DNA of 64,000 bases from Soonwooa sp. GTDB taxonomy: Bacteria > Bacteroidota > Bacteroidia > Flavobacteriales > Weeksellaceae. Made by a program: the position numbers and the translations under genes. The stretch is taken from positions 11,187-75,186 of the forward strand of contig NZ_JASLDS010000061.1 in the NCBI RefSeq assembly GCF_030151385.1, given 5' to 3'. Positions 33,396 to 42,337 of this stretch are shown here, piece by piece. The notes under the pieces were generated by a model. That model was not told where the DNA came from, made no database searches, and saw only the letters and a program-made list of their open reading frames with translations. Every line of letters begins with the position of its first letter. Position 1 is the first letter of the stretch.

Positions 33396-34673
33396 ATGAA
33401 AAAATTCTACTTAAGCGCGCTTGCTGGCATCATGACTTTATCGTCTTTATCAGCTCAGATGAAGTTTAATTTCCTTAATCAAGGAGTTGGGACTTCTTTG
33501 CTATCAATTAATAAAAATGGACAAGGTCTCTCTGGTGGAAGATATTATGATTTTGCAACAAATAAGTTTGTATTTGCAGAGTCAACTGTTGCCGCGCTAG
33601 CTTACAATAATGACAAAGGTGATTATGCTGGTGCTACTTGGATTGATTTGGATGCGAGAACAACTCAACCTGCTTACAAAAAAGATGGTGTTTGGTATAA
33701 TATTCCGTGGTTTCCAGAATCTGATCCTGCAACCTCACAAACAACTGTCTATAAAAATTCGCCGAATGGTAAATATGTTGTTGGGCAAATGTCTATTGCA
33801 GAGTCACAATATGGAATATTCGTTTTCAATACAGAAACTAAGGAGATGAAACGTGTTATCGGAGGAGATTACAAGCACTATGCTGCCTACGGTGTTAATG
33901 ACAATGGAATCGTAGTTGGTTGGGCAGATATGCCTGGTGGTGGTACTCGCAGAACGCCAATCTATCTAGATGTTGCTGATATGGTCGTGCATGAGATTGC
34001 ACCAGCGCCAGTTTTAATTCTAAACTCTTCTAGTGCAGTTAACAGTAGTAATATTATGGTTGGAGATTATAATGGACGCGGTTTTTATTTTAACATAAAT
34101 ACTAAAGATTTTAAGCAAGTTAACAATCCTGCTGGTTCTGTTGCAACAAACTTTATGAATCTTTCTGAAACCAATGTTGCCGTAGGTTATGCCGATATGC
34201 CAGACGGAAGTAGAAAAGCGATTATCTACCATCCAAGTATGGGGGATACACCTTTGTACGTTACAGATTATTTGACTGAAAAAGGTGTTACGATTACTGC
34301 TACAGATAAAAGCTTAGGTACGGCTTGTTCTATTTCGTCAGATGGCAAATACATTGGAGGATTCCTTAATGGCGTTTCGGCAGCATTTGCAATGGGCTGG
34401 GCTGCATATCTTGATAATGCAACTTTGGATGCAGCTTCTGTCGCAACTAAAGCGCAAGTGTCAATCTATCCAAATCCTGTTGTAGATAAGTTAACTATAA
34501 AAACAAATGATAAAATTTCTGATGTTGAAGTCTACAATGTAGCTGGTACAAAAACACAAATTCTAAAAACACAAAACAATGAGCTAGATGTTCGTCATCT
34601 TTTGCCTGGAACTTATATTATCAAATTTAATATTGGTAATAAAGCGTATAGCGAAAAATTTATTAAAAAGTAA
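33396..34673 (+). CDS. T9SS cargo protein with HAF-like repeats
   Basis: 425 aa. Signal peptide MKKFYLSALAGIMTLSSLSA is followed by beta-propeller-like repeats with GVNDNGIVVGWADMPGG, NETNVAVGYADMPDGS-like and ISSDGKYIGGFLNG segments, as in extracellular HAF-repeat proteins. The last 75 residues form a type A sorting domain (VSIYPNPVVDKLTIKTN ... LLPGTYIIKF). It is predicted to be secreted through the type 9 system and anchored or released at the surface. A paralog lies at 47915. Function beyond secretion is unknown. Confidence 0.87.
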   Translation: MKKFYLSALAGIMTLSSLSAQMKFNFLNQGVGTSLLSINKNGQGLSGGRYYDFATNKFVFAESTVAALAYNNDKGDYAGATWIDLDARTTQPAYKKDGVWYNIPWFPESDPATSQTTVYKNSPNGKYVVGQMSIAESQYGIFVFNTETKEMKRVIGGDYKHYAAYGVNDNGIVVGWADMPGGGTRRTPIYLDVADMVVHEIAPAPVLILNSSSAVNSSNIMVGDYNGRGFYFNINTKDFKQVNNPAGSVATNFMNLSETNVAVGYADMPDGSRKAIIYHPSMGDTPLYVTDYLTEKGVTITATDKSLGTACSISSDGKYIGGFLNGVSAAFAMGWAAYLDNATLDAASVATKAQVSIYPNPVVDKLTIKTNDKISDVEVYNVAGTKTQILKTQNNELDVRHLLPGTYIIKFNIGNKAYSEKFIKK

Positions 34674-34690
34674 TTGTGATTCAGAAATGA

Positions 34691-34715
34691 AAAAGAGCGA
34701 AATTTTCGCTCTTTT
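34691..34715. terminator. bidirectional terminator
   Basis: Stem AAAAGAGCGA / TCGCTCTTTT (10 bp) with a 5-base loop and T-runs on both strands, between the convergent T9SS gene and the HEMLH gene. Confidence 0.9.
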
Positions 34716-34716
34716 T

Positions 34717-35238
34717 TTATGCTTGATTGTGTGCTAAATTTTCTAAAAAATTAAGAAGTCGTTGTTTTTGTTCTGCATATTTAATTTGAAGGTCAGATTC
34801 TTCTCCCATTCTTTTATAATATTCTAAAGCTTTTTCACCAAAGAACTTTTTATGATAATCACTAACATCAGGAATATTTGGGAAGTTGGTATGGAACAAC
34901 ATTTCGTTGTAAGCAAGCCATTCTCTTTCATTTTTGTCTTGCATCATCACTTCTGGAGACTTTTGGCGAACATGTAGCATCTCGTGAGCAATCATATTAA
35001 TGACCAGATTAAATTCAAAATCAAATAGATTTCTTGGAATTAAAACCATTTGTCTTTCACCAATATCGCCATTTGCGGTTAACAAAATTGAATTCTTTTC
35101 CAACTCATCTCGAAAGCCAAAACCTTCTAGATTAGGATGATCAAGTCCAAATTCATATACTAGGAACTTTGCTAAGTCCAAAATCTGATTGTTCTCTTTA
35201 TAAGCATTGATGTTAAACATCAACTGATCGTAATTCAT
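34717..35238 (-). CDS. putative zincin-like protein with HEMLH motif
   Basis: 173 aa, cytoplasmic by appearance. H85-E-M-L-H89 lies in a hydrophobic helix (VINMIAHEMLHVRQ), the form of a gluzincin/zincin active site. ERE and WLAYNEM follow about 20-28 residues later and could supply the third ligand. The rest is helical and charged. I do not recognise a named family, and peptidase activity is inference from the motif alone. The 39-bp gap to the upstream gene on this strand has a TACATTCG that resembles a -7 box. Confidence 0.7.
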   Translation of the reverse strand: MNYDQLMFNINAYKENNQILDLAKFLVYEFGLDHPNLEGFGFRDELEKNSILLTANGDIGERQMVLIPRNLFDFEFNLVINMIAHEMLHVRQKSPEVMMQDKNEREWLAYNEMLFHTNFPNIPDVSDYHKKFFGEKALEYYKRMGEESDLQIKYAEQKQRLLNFLENLAHNQA

Positions 35239-35277
35239 CTCGAAATTTTTACGAATGTAAAAAAAACTTTGTTTGGG

Positions 35278-35742
35278 CTAAATGTTTTTCTCGCCTTTAT
35301 TCATTTTCTTCATCGTATTCACCTTCACCTTTCGAAATGGTCGAATCATCTTTTTAATTGGTTTTAAAGACCTTAAATAAATTGTGACAACCAAAGAAAT
35401 ACAAGCTGCCGTTCCAAGTGCGCCTCCAAATCCTTTGAATTCTTTTGAAATGTTGTGATAAATCAACGTGAAAATAATTGGAGCAATAAATAAATTGAAA
35501 TTTTTAAAATGTTTCCTCGACGAAATCATCCCGATGAACGTAGAGCCAATAAGGATAAACGGAATATCCTTTGGTAAATCGAAATGCCAAAACCATGTAT
35601 TGAATTGGTAAAATCCGCCAACCAACATAGCAATTAATCCCGACGCACGAACTGGACCTAATTTTAAATTTTTATTTAAATGATACGTCAGCCAAGCTCC
35701 AGAAATAGCTAAAATAATATTGAAAATTAACGTTTCTACCAT
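35278..35742 (-). CDS. small polytopic membrane protein, second of a similar pair
   Basis: 154 aa from the ATG at 35742 (MVETLIFNIILAI); a TTG two codons earlier is possible. About five membrane segments precede a basic C-terminus (KMIRPFRKVKVNTMKKMNK). It overlaps the preceding gene by 7 bases. Segments GLIAMLVGGFY, GSTFIGMIS and GFGGALGTAA align in order with GLVGFTGSF, GAFVGMTQ and GIGGKLGTLAF of that gene. No family recognised. Confidence 0.72.
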   Translation of the reverse strand: MVETLIFNIILAISGAWLTYHLNKNLKLGPVRASGLIAMLVGGFYQFNTWFWHFDLPKDIPFILIGSTFIGMISSRKHFKNFNLFIAPIIFTLIYHNISKEFKGFGGALGTAACISLVVTIYLRSLKPIKKMIRPFRKVKVNTMKKMNKGEKNI

Positions 35743-36299
35743 GGCCAAAAGAATTTATGAATGATATACGCGTACAAAACGCCCATAAATGCTAATGTTC
35801 CCAGCTTTCCGCCAATTCCATGGAAATAATGATGCGAAAACGTATAAAAAACAGCTGTCAAAAAAGTCGATAACAAAATAAAAACATAACCATACGGAAG
35901 TTGCGTCATGCCCACAAAAGCGCCACAATAAATGGCAATTGGCCAATGCGCCGCCGAGTTCATTTTGTATTTTATGTTTCTTGTAAAACTTCCCGTAAAG
36001 CCAACCAAACCTGCGGCGAAAACAGTATTTAAACCAACAGTAGATTGTAAAAAATAAGTGGTTAAGCTTCCTATTAAAAACCAAACGAACAAATCGTAAT
36101 GCACTTCGTGTTTATGCTCGATGTGCAAACGGTGTTTTTTTCGATAAGACATCGCCATTCCCAAGACAATCAACGAAAAGGCAATAAGAAACCAAGGTTT
36201 CAAGGTTTTTTCTTTGATGATGGCTACAATAAAATAAACCTGCGCAGCGATGAACAGGAATAATAATATTTTGGGAATTATTTTTTTAAAATTTTGCAT
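35736..36299 (-). CDS. small polytopic membrane protein, first of a similar pair
   Basis: 187 aa with about six membrane segments and a His-rich loop after the second (KKHRLHIEHKHEVHYD). It shares an ordered set of Gly-rich helix motifs with the overlapping downstream gene, suggesting a duplicated domain and probably a heteromeric complex. The His-rich loop could bind metal; this is a guess. No family recognised. Confidence 0.72.
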   Translation of the reverse strand: MQNFKKIIPKILLFLFIAAQVYFIVAIIKEKTLKPWFLIAFSLIVLGMAMSYRKKHRLHIEHKHEVHYDLFVWFLIGSLTTYFLQSTVGLNTVFAAGLVGFTGSFTRNIKYKMNSAAHWPIAIYCGAFVGMTQLPYGYVFILLSTFLTAVFYTFSHHYFHGIGGKLGTLAFMGVLYAYIIHKFFWPW

Positions 36300-36310
36300 C
36301 TAAATGAAAA

Positions 36311-36336
36311 TAGGGCGATTAACGCCCTACTTTTTT
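36311..36336. terminator. terminator after sufD
   Basis: GC-rich stem TAGGGCG / CGCCCTA (7 bp, loop ATTAA). T-run TTTTTT follows on the plus strand and TTTT on the minus strand. On the minus strand it separates sufD from the membrane-protein pair. Confidence 0.75.
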
Positions 36337-37648
36337 ATTCTTCAATAATCAAATCAACACCTAATTTTTCGGCTAAGAGTTTTGATATTTTTAGTTTTAA
36401 TGGCTCAATGTCAATATTTTGCATTGCATCGTTGGCGAAAGCGTAAAGCAACAAAGCTTGTGCTTCATTTTTCGAAATTCCACGTGCACGAAGATAGAAC
36501 ATAGCATCTTTATCTAATTGTCCAACCGTACAACCGTGCGAACATTTAACATCATCAGCAAAAATTTCCAACTGAGGTTTAGTGTCGATAGACGAACCTT
36601 CAGAAAGTAAAATATTATTGTTTTGCTGATAGGCATTGGTTTTTTGAGCAATTTTATCTACAAAAACTTTCCCGTTGAAAACCCCGTGAGATTTCCCACC
36701 GAAAATCCCTTTGTAGTTTTGGTACGACTCACAATTTGGCTGATTATGATGAACTGCAGTGTGATGGTCTACCAATTGGTCTTTATCAATCACCGTAATT
36801 CCATTCATAAACGAATTGATATTGCTTCCGTTATGAATAAAATCTAAGTTATTTCGAACCAATTTACCACCAAAAGAGAAAGTATTTACGGTTGCTAAAC
36901 TATCTTTTTCTTGCTTAGCATAAGTGTTGTCAATTAAATACGAGGTATCGCTATCATTTTGAAGTTTATGCCAATCTGCTTTTGCATTCGGATAAACGAA
37001 AATTTCCGTTACCGAATTGGTGAACGTAAAACTTTCATCAAAATTATGATGACTTTCAATAACTTCTACTTTCGAATTTTCTTCAACAATTAACAAGTTA
37101 CGCGTGTTGTAAAACGTATTTTCTTGTTGATTTTGAGAAAGATAGAACACATGAATTGGTTTTTCAATCACTGTGTTTTTTGGAACGTGAAGGAAAAATC
37201 CGAATTTGCAATACGCATCATTCAAATCCACAAATGGGTTGTTTTCCAACGCAATGGTATTGAAATATTTATCGAAAACCGCTTTGTGTTTTTCATCATT
37301 CAATGCATGATTGAAAGACAACATCTCAATATTTGCAATCGAAATTTTTGACAATTCCTTGTGCAATTCTCCATTTACAAACACGATGTAATCGAAGTTT
37401 TCCTCGCCCAAATGCAATGCATCAATTTGCTCATTTGTAATGTGATGCTCGTTGGTTGGGAAAAAATTGTAGTCTTTTTTTACAATTTCCGCAAGGTTGG
37501 TGTATTTATATTCTTCGTCTTTCTTTGTTGGAAAGCCCAATTCAGCAAACTTTTGCAAAGCCGCCTTTCTTTTATCATCGAGAAAACGATGCTTCAAGCT
37601 TTCTAAAAAAGCAGAATGGTTGTTTAAAATTTGTTCGTTTAATGACAT
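36335..37648 (-). CDS. sufD: Fe-S cluster assembly protein SufD
   Basis: 437 aa. SufD is the partner of SufB in the SufBC2D scaffold that builds Fe-S clusters in the cytoplasm. The C-terminal beta-helix domain has the family segment DQLVDHHTAVHHNQPNCES-like, GVFNGKVFVDKIAQKTNAYQ, SSIDTKPQLEIFADDVKCSH and GCTVGQLD. The N-terminal half is the usual divergent helical cap. It is the last gene of the suf operon, 3 bp after the nuclease gene. Confidence 0.94.
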   Translation of the reverse strand: MSLNEQILNNHSAFLESLKHRFLDDKRKAALQKFAELGFPTKKDEEYKYTNLAEIVKKDYNFFPTNEHHITNEQIDALHLGEENFDYIVFVNGELHKELSKISIANIEMLSFNHALNDEKHKAVFDKYFNTIALENNPFVDLNDAYCKFGFFLHVPKNTVIEKPIHVFYLSQNQQENTFYNTRNLLIVEENSKVEVIESHHNFDESFTFTNSVTEIFVYPNAKADWHKLQNDSDTSYLIDNTYAKQEKDSLATVNTFSFGGKLVRNNLDFIHNGSNINSFMNGITVIDKDQLVDHHTAVHHNQPNCESYQNYKGIFGGKSHGVFNGKVFVDKIAQKTNAYQQNNNILLSEGSSIDTKPQLEIFADDVKCSHGCTVGQLDKDAMFYLRARGISKNEAQALLLYAFANDAMQNIDIEPLKLKISKLLAEKLGVDLIIEE

Positions 37649-37651
37649 ATT

Positions 37652-38641
37652 CTATAATTTGTCTTCCAAAAAATGCTGAAATTCCTCTTTTTTCGGAAGA
37701 TAAAGTTGATATTTACTAAGTAAAATTTTATTACTGATGCTATCGGTAGCATATTCTACCAAAATTTCATTTTTGTGAGCTCCCAAAATAATTCCAATGG
37801 GTTCTTGGTCTCCTTCTGTGGCTTCTTCTTTTTTAAAATAATTAAGATAAAGGTTCATTTGACCAATATCTTCGTGGGAAATCTCCCCTTTTTTGAGGTC
37901 AATTAGAACAAAACATTTCAAAATTCTGTGGTAAAAAAGCAAATCTACATAAAAATGCCTTCCACCAATGCTCATCCTATACTGTCTCCCGATGAATGCA
38001 AATCCTTTCCCTATTTCCATGATAAATTTCTGGAGTTGGTTGATGATTTCCTGTTCTAAATCGGTTTCTTGCCAAATTGGATTTTCGGGAAGGTTAAGAA
38101 ATTCCAAAACAAAAGGGTCTTTTATCAAATCCTCGGGTTTTATTATTTCATGTCCTTTTTGTGCAAGCTCCAAAACACTTTCCTTGTCTTTGCTCAACGC
38201 AATTCTTTGAAAAAGTAAGCTTTTCATTTGCCTTTTCAAATCCCGAACGCTCCATTTTTCCAATTCGCATTGTTTGGCATAAAAACTAATTTCTAATTCG
38301 GAATCAGCTTTTAAAATTTCGAAATAATGGCTCCATGTCAATTTGTGAGACAGTGTCTCACTTATTTGGAATGAAAGATATAACTTCCGCATATACAAAA
38401 GATTAGACCTGCTAAATCCCTTTCCATATAATTGCGTTAAATCTTTTGAAAGTCTTTCAAAAAGTTGCGAGCCGTAATCTGCTCGCTCGTTTCCGTTTTG
38501 TTCAAATTCAACAATGTATCGTCCAATTTGCCAATAAGTTTGAACCAAAATCGTATTAACAGCCTGAACCGCTTTTTGCCTTCCTTCCGAAAGCAAAACC
38601 CCAATTTGGTCTATTAACGAATTGTATTGGTTCTGTAACAT
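37652..38641 (-). CDS. DUF1016 (YhcG-type) PDDEXK nuclease-domain protein inside the suf operon
   Basis: 329 aa. It has the same plan as the 11661-12803 protein but only one linker unit (ISETLSHKL). N-terminal DUF1016 features are YWQIGRYIVEFEQNG and YGKGFSRSNLLYMRKLY; the nuclease fold has FYVDLLFY and VLIDLKKGE, giving the catalytic Asp and D-x-K, with GQMNLYLNYF after. It sits between sufC and sufD on the same strand, 3 bp before sufD and 180 bp after sufC. That 180-bp gap has no gene; it holds two TTCAAATTT copies just before this ATG. The gene looks inserted into an otherwise standard order. Confidence 0.87.
   Translation of the reverse strand: MLQNQYNSLIDQIGVLLSEGRQKAVQAVNTILVQTYWQIGRYIVEFEQNGNERADYGSQLFERLSKDLTQLYGKGFSRSNLLYMRKLYLSFQISETLSHKLTWSHYFEILKADSELEISFYAKQCELEKWSVRDLKRQMKSLLFQRIALSKDKESVLELAQKGHEIIKPEDLIKDPFVLEFLNLPENPIWQETDLEQEIINQLQKFIMEIGKGFAFIGRQYRMSIGGRHFYVDLLFYHRILKCFVLIDLKKGEISHEDIGQMNLYLNYFKKEEATEGDQEPIGIILGAHKNEILVEYATDSISNKILLSKYQLYLPKKEEFQHFLEDKL
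38345..38361. repeat. 17-bp palindrome in the second DUF1016 gene
   Basis: GTGAGACA-G-TGTCTCAC is perfect with 8-bp arms and one central base. It encodes part of SETLSHKL at the domain junction, the same place as the four palindromes in the 11661 gene, and shares the core ACAGTGT/ACACTGT. Confidence 0.85.
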
Positions 38642-38821
38642 TTGAAATTTGAAGTTCTTTAAATTTGAATTCCGTACAAATTCTATTCTTTATTTTTTCT
38701 TAAATCTTTAAAAACGCAAAGTCAAACAAAAGCATTTTTAACACTTTTTAAAATAAGGCAGACAAAGGCGCTAAACTTATCAAGTGAAAAACAAACATTT
38801 ATTCTGAAATTCAATCTCGAA

Positions 38822-39565
38822 TTATTTAAGCAGCCAATCGTAGCCTTTTTCTTCTAATTCTAATGCAAGAGATTTGTCTCCTGTTTTGATGATTTTTCCG
38901 TCCGCTAAAACGTGTACGAAATCAGGTTGAATATGATTCAAAAGTCTTTGGTAGTGCGTAATTAAAAGTACTGCATTGCCTTCATTTCTGAATTTATTCA
39001 CACCATCCGAAACAATTCTCAAGGCGTCGATATCCAAACCAGAATCGGTTTCGTCCAAGATTGCCAATTTCGGGTTGAGCATCATCATCTGGAAAATCTC
39101 GTTTCTCTTCTTTTCACCACCCGAAAAACCTTCGTTTAACGAACGAGAAAGGAAATCTTTTTTAATTTCCAATAGCTCCGATTTCTCACGAATTAATGCT
39201 AACATTTCTTTTGCTGGCATATCTTCAAGACCGTTTGCTTTGCGGTTTTCGTTCATTGCTGCTTTAATGAAGTTCGTTACCGAAACTCCCGGAATTTCCA
39301 CTGGATATTGGAAAGACAAGAAGATACCTTTGTGCGCTCTATCTTCTGGCGCATCTTCGATGATGTTTTCACCTTCGAAAAGAATTTCACCATCCGTTAC
39401 TTCGTAATCTTCTTTACCAGCAATCACCGATGAAAGCGTAGATTTACCAGCACCGTTAGGTCCCATAATCGCGTGAACTTCACCCGGTTTTATCTCTAAA
39501 TTGATTCCTTTTAAAATTTCTGCGCCATCTTCAATTCTGGCGTGTAAGTTTTTAATTTCTAACAT
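38822..39565 (-). CDS. sufC: Fe-S cluster assembly ATPase SufC
   Basis: 247 aa ABC-type ATPase of the SufBCD complex. Walker A is GPNGAGKST, the Q-loop region is FLSFQYPVEIPG, the SufC signature is NEGFSGGEKKRNE and Walker B is LAILDETDSGLD. Length and motifs are standard. It follows sufB after a 136-bp gap that contains a repeat element. Confidence 0.96.
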   Translation of the reverse strand: MLEIKNLHARIEDGAEILKGINLEIKPGEVHAIMGPNGAGKSTLSSVIAGKEDYEVTDGEILFEGENIIEDAPEDRAHKGIFLSFQYPVEIPGVSVTNFIKAAMNENRKANGLEDMPAKEMLALIREKSELLEIKKDFLSRSLNEGFSGGEKKRNEIFQMMMLNPKLAILDETDSGLDIDALRIVSDGVNKFRNEGNAVLLITHYQRLLNHIQPDFVHVLADGKIIKTGDKSLALELEEKGYDWLLK

Positions 39566-39624
39566 TGTTAGCTTTTAATTTTTATTTTAAATACGATAAA
39601 TCGCACTCTTTGTATATCTTAAAT

Positions 39625-39688
39625 TTGTCATTCCGAGGAACGAGGAATCTTGATTCTTCATTCCACTATGTTGCATTCAGAATGACAA
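39625..39688. repeat. REP-like inverted repeat between sufB and sufC
   Basis: TTGTCATTC (39625-39633) and GAATGACAA (39680-39688) are perfect 9-bp inverted ends. Inside are CCGAGGAACGAGGAATC and further weak symmetry. Sequences of the form GTCATTCCGAGG-AACGAGGAATCT are common dispersed intergenic repeats in Bacteroidota. It lies in the operon and could form an RNA hairpin affecting sufC. Confidence 0.7.
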
Positions 39689-39701
39689 CTGCTTACTATT
39701 T

Positions 39702-41150
39702 TTATCCAACACTTCCTTCCAAAGAAATTTCCAAAAGCTTTTGGGCTTCGATGGCGAATTCCATTGGGAGTTTGTTGAGAACGTCTTTGCTGAAACCGTT
39801 TACGATTAATGCAATCGCTCTTTCGGTGTCGATTCCTCTTTGGTTGCAGTAGAAAATTTGGTCTTCACCAATCTTCGACGTTGTTGCTTCGTGCTCTAAT
39901 TGTGCGCTTGGGTCTTTGATTTCGATGTACGGGAAAGTGTGTGCTCCACATTCGTTCCCCATCAATAAAGAGTCGCACTGAGAAAAGTTTCTCGCCCCTT
40001 TTGCAGACGGCATTACTTTCACCTGACCACGATATGAGTTCTGTGATTTTCCTGCAGAAATACCTTTAGAAATAATCGTTGAACGTGTATTCTTACCAAT
40101 GTGAATCATTTTTGTACCCGTATCTGCGTATTGATGCATGTTGGTAACGGCAATCGAATAAAACTCTCCGATTGAATTGTCACCTTTCAAAATACAAGAT
40201 GGATACTTCCAAGTTACAGCAGAACCAGTTTCTACTTGCGTCCAAGAGATTTTTGCGTTTCTTTCGCAAAGTCCTCTTTTTGTTACAAAGTTGAAAACGC
40301 CTCCTTTTCCATTTTCGTCACCTGGATACCAGTTTTGTACCGTTGAATATTTAATTTCAGCATCGTCCATTGCGATTAATTCTACAACAGCGGCGTGCAA
40401 TTGGTTTTCGTCACGAGATGGTGCAGTACAACCTTCCAAATACGAAACGTAACTTCCTGCATCAGCGATAACAAGCGTTCTTTCGAACTGTCCTGTTCCT
40501 GCTTGATTGATACGGAAGTAAGTAGAAAGTTCCATTGGGCATTTCACACCTTTTGGAATATAGCAGAATGAACCGTCAGAAAACACTGCCGAATTCAATG
40601 CTGAATAAAAGTTATCACCTCTCGGAACAACTGTTCCCAAATGTTTTTTAACTAAATCTGGATGGTTTTTAATCGCCTCAGAAATCGAACAGAAAATAAT
40701 TCCTTTTTCTGCCAAAGTATCTTGGAAAGTCGTTTTCACGGAAACAGAGTCCATTACGATATCCACGGCAACACCAGCCAAACGTTTTTGTTCTTCGATG
40801 TTGATACCCAACTTTTCAAAAGTTTTCAAAAGCTCTGGGTCAACCTCATCCAAACTTTCCAATTCTGGTTTCACTTTCGGTGCAGCATAATAACGAATCG
40901 CCTGAAAATCTGGCTTTTCGTACTTAATATTCGCCCAAGTTGGCTCTTCCATTTTTTGCCAAACGCGGAAAGCCTCCAAACGCCAGTTGGTCATCCAATC
41001 TGGCTCGCCTTTCTTTTCCGAAATCATTCGGACAATATCTTCATTAAGACCCGTCGGAAAATCGTCATACTCGATGTCGGTATAAAAACCGGCTTCGTAT
41101 TCTTTGGTTTTAAGATCTTCTCTTAGATCGTCTTCTGTGTATTTTGACAT
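39702..41150 (-). CDS. sufB: Fe-S cluster assembly protein SufB
   Basis: 482 aa scaffold subunit of SufBC2D. Conserved segments include VVPRGDNFYSALNSAVFSDG, FCYIPKGVKCPMELSTYFRI, SYLEGCTAPS and the C-terminal FYCNQRGIDTERAIALIVNG. Length is normal. It is followed by sufC. Confidence 0.96.
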   Translation of the reverse strand: MSKYTEDDLREDLKTKEYEAGFYTDIEYDDFPTGLNEDIVRMISEKKGEPDWMTNWRLEAFRVWQKMEEPTWANIKYEKPDFQAIRYYAAPKVKPELESLDEVDPELLKTFEKLGINIEEQKRLAGVAVDIVMDSVSVKTTFQDTLAEKGIIFCSISEAIKNHPDLVKKHLGTVVPRGDNFYSALNSAVFSDGSFCYIPKGVKCPMELSTYFRINQAGTGQFERTLVIADAGSYVSYLEGCTAPSRDENQLHAAVVELIAMDDAEIKYSTVQNWYPGDENGKGGVFNFVTKRGLCERNAKISWTQVETGSAVTWKYPSCILKGDNSIGEFYSIAVTNMHQYADTGTKMIHIGKNTRSTIISKGISAGKSQNSYRGQVKVMPSAKGARNFSQCDSLLMGNECGAHTFPYIEIKDPSAQLEHEATTSKIGEDQIFYCNQRGIDTERAIALIVNGFSKDVLNKLPMEFAIEAQKLLEISLEGSVG

Positions 41151-41158
41151 TATATTAA

Positions 41159-42334
41159 TTAGTAATATTGATACTCATAGCTCGAAGTAAATCCTTTTTT
41201 GTTGCCATCTTCATTACTCGAGTAAGTAAGTTTTTCTATTAAATTTTTATCATTCAAAAAGTAGGTAACTTCGCCTTTATCCATTTTTTCTACTATTTTG
41301 TTTCCTGTTTTTGTAATGCTCGATTGTGAACCTCCATTATAATAAGTAACCTTTACGGGGAAGATATCTTTAGCATTTGACAAATAAAAATCGGTGTTAT
41401 TAAGATTTCCACTTTCTTTATACGCTAAATGATTATTCTCATAGGTCACTTCTTTCGTTAATTCCGTGTAATAATCATCAAAAACATAGTCCGCGTTGTA
41501 CAACAAGAAATTATCTTTTAGACGATATTCTACCACACCATCATCGTCAAAAGTTTTGACAGAATTATCATTGTACAAAAACTCTTTAGCTTCGGCACCA
41601 ACTGCTCCCATTTTTCGAAGTACACCATTTTCGTAAGTAAACTTTAGATTGACTTTAGGAAAAATAACTTCTGTCAATTTGCCGTCTGTATCGAAATAAG
41701 CTTCCACTTTCTCGATTTTAGGATTGTTCGAAGTTACCTTTATTGATTTCACGCCTTTTGGATTAAAATCAAAAAGATTCGACATTCCTTTTTTCGAATG
41801 AAACAAAATATCAGTCACGAGACCGTTAACATACTTTCTTGATAACAACTTTGACTTTTCTGTTATCTTTTCTGTAACGGGAGCTCTTAGTTTTTCTTGT
41901 TTATTAAGAAAATCGGTGTAGTATGATGAAGCTTTTGGCTTACCAAATAAGTCCGAAAAGTATTCAGTACTTTTTAAAAAGCCGTTACTTACAATTGGCT
42001 CCGTTTGTACTTTTCCATCCCAAAAAAGCACATTAGATTCTTCTGTAAAGCTTGTCTTTTTTAAATTTTTGTTTTTAACGATAACGTTTTTAGCATCTGT
42101 AATAATGACTTTGGCATTAATATCCTTGAAGTTTTTTTCAAGTTCTGCTTTTTCACGGTCATAATATTCGTCAGTATTACTAGAACCGTAATAAGCGTAA
42201 AAAATTACAAAAGTTGGGCGTCCACCATCTACAACTATTTTCCCATTGTTTCCTCCCATAGAAGCAGATGTTTTTTGTTGAGAAAACAACAACAAAGGTA
42301 GGATCAGAAATAAATATGATAGACTAAACTTCAT
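41159..42334 (-). CDS. secreted protein of unknown function within the suf operon
   Basis: 391 aa with a signal peptide (MKFSLSYLFLILPLLLFSQ). The mature part opens with a beta/alpha region (FVIFYAYYGSSNTDEYYDREK). Later it shows repeated beta motifs of the YD or antibody-repeat type (KFTYENGVLRKMG, EVTYENNHLAYKES, KVTYYNGGSQSSI, FLNDKNLIEKLTY). It lies 8 bp before sufB and 3 bp after the A-type carrier gene, so it is co-transcribed with them although it should be periplasmic or extracellular. No family recognised. Confidence 0.75.
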   Translation of the reverse strand: MKFSLSYLFLILPLLLFSQQKTSASMGGNNGKIVVDGGRPTFVIFYAYYGSSNTDEYYDREKAELEKNFKDINAKVIITDAKNVIVKNKNLKKTSFTEESNVLFWDGKVQTEPIVSNGFLKSTEYFSDLFGKPKASSYYTDFLNKQEKLRAPVTEKITEKSKLLSRKYVNGLVTDILFHSKKGMSNLFDFNPKGVKSIKVTSNNPKIEKVEAYFDTDGKLTEVIFPKVNLKFTYENGVLRKMGAVGAEAKEFLYNDNSVKTFDDDGVVEYRLKDNFLLYNADYVFDDYYTELTKEVTYENNHLAYKESGNLNNTDFYLSNAKDIFPVKVTYYNGGSQSSITKTGNKIVEKMDKGEVTYFLNDKNLIEKLTYSSNEDGNKKGFTSSYEYQYY

Positions 42335-42337
42335 TAT

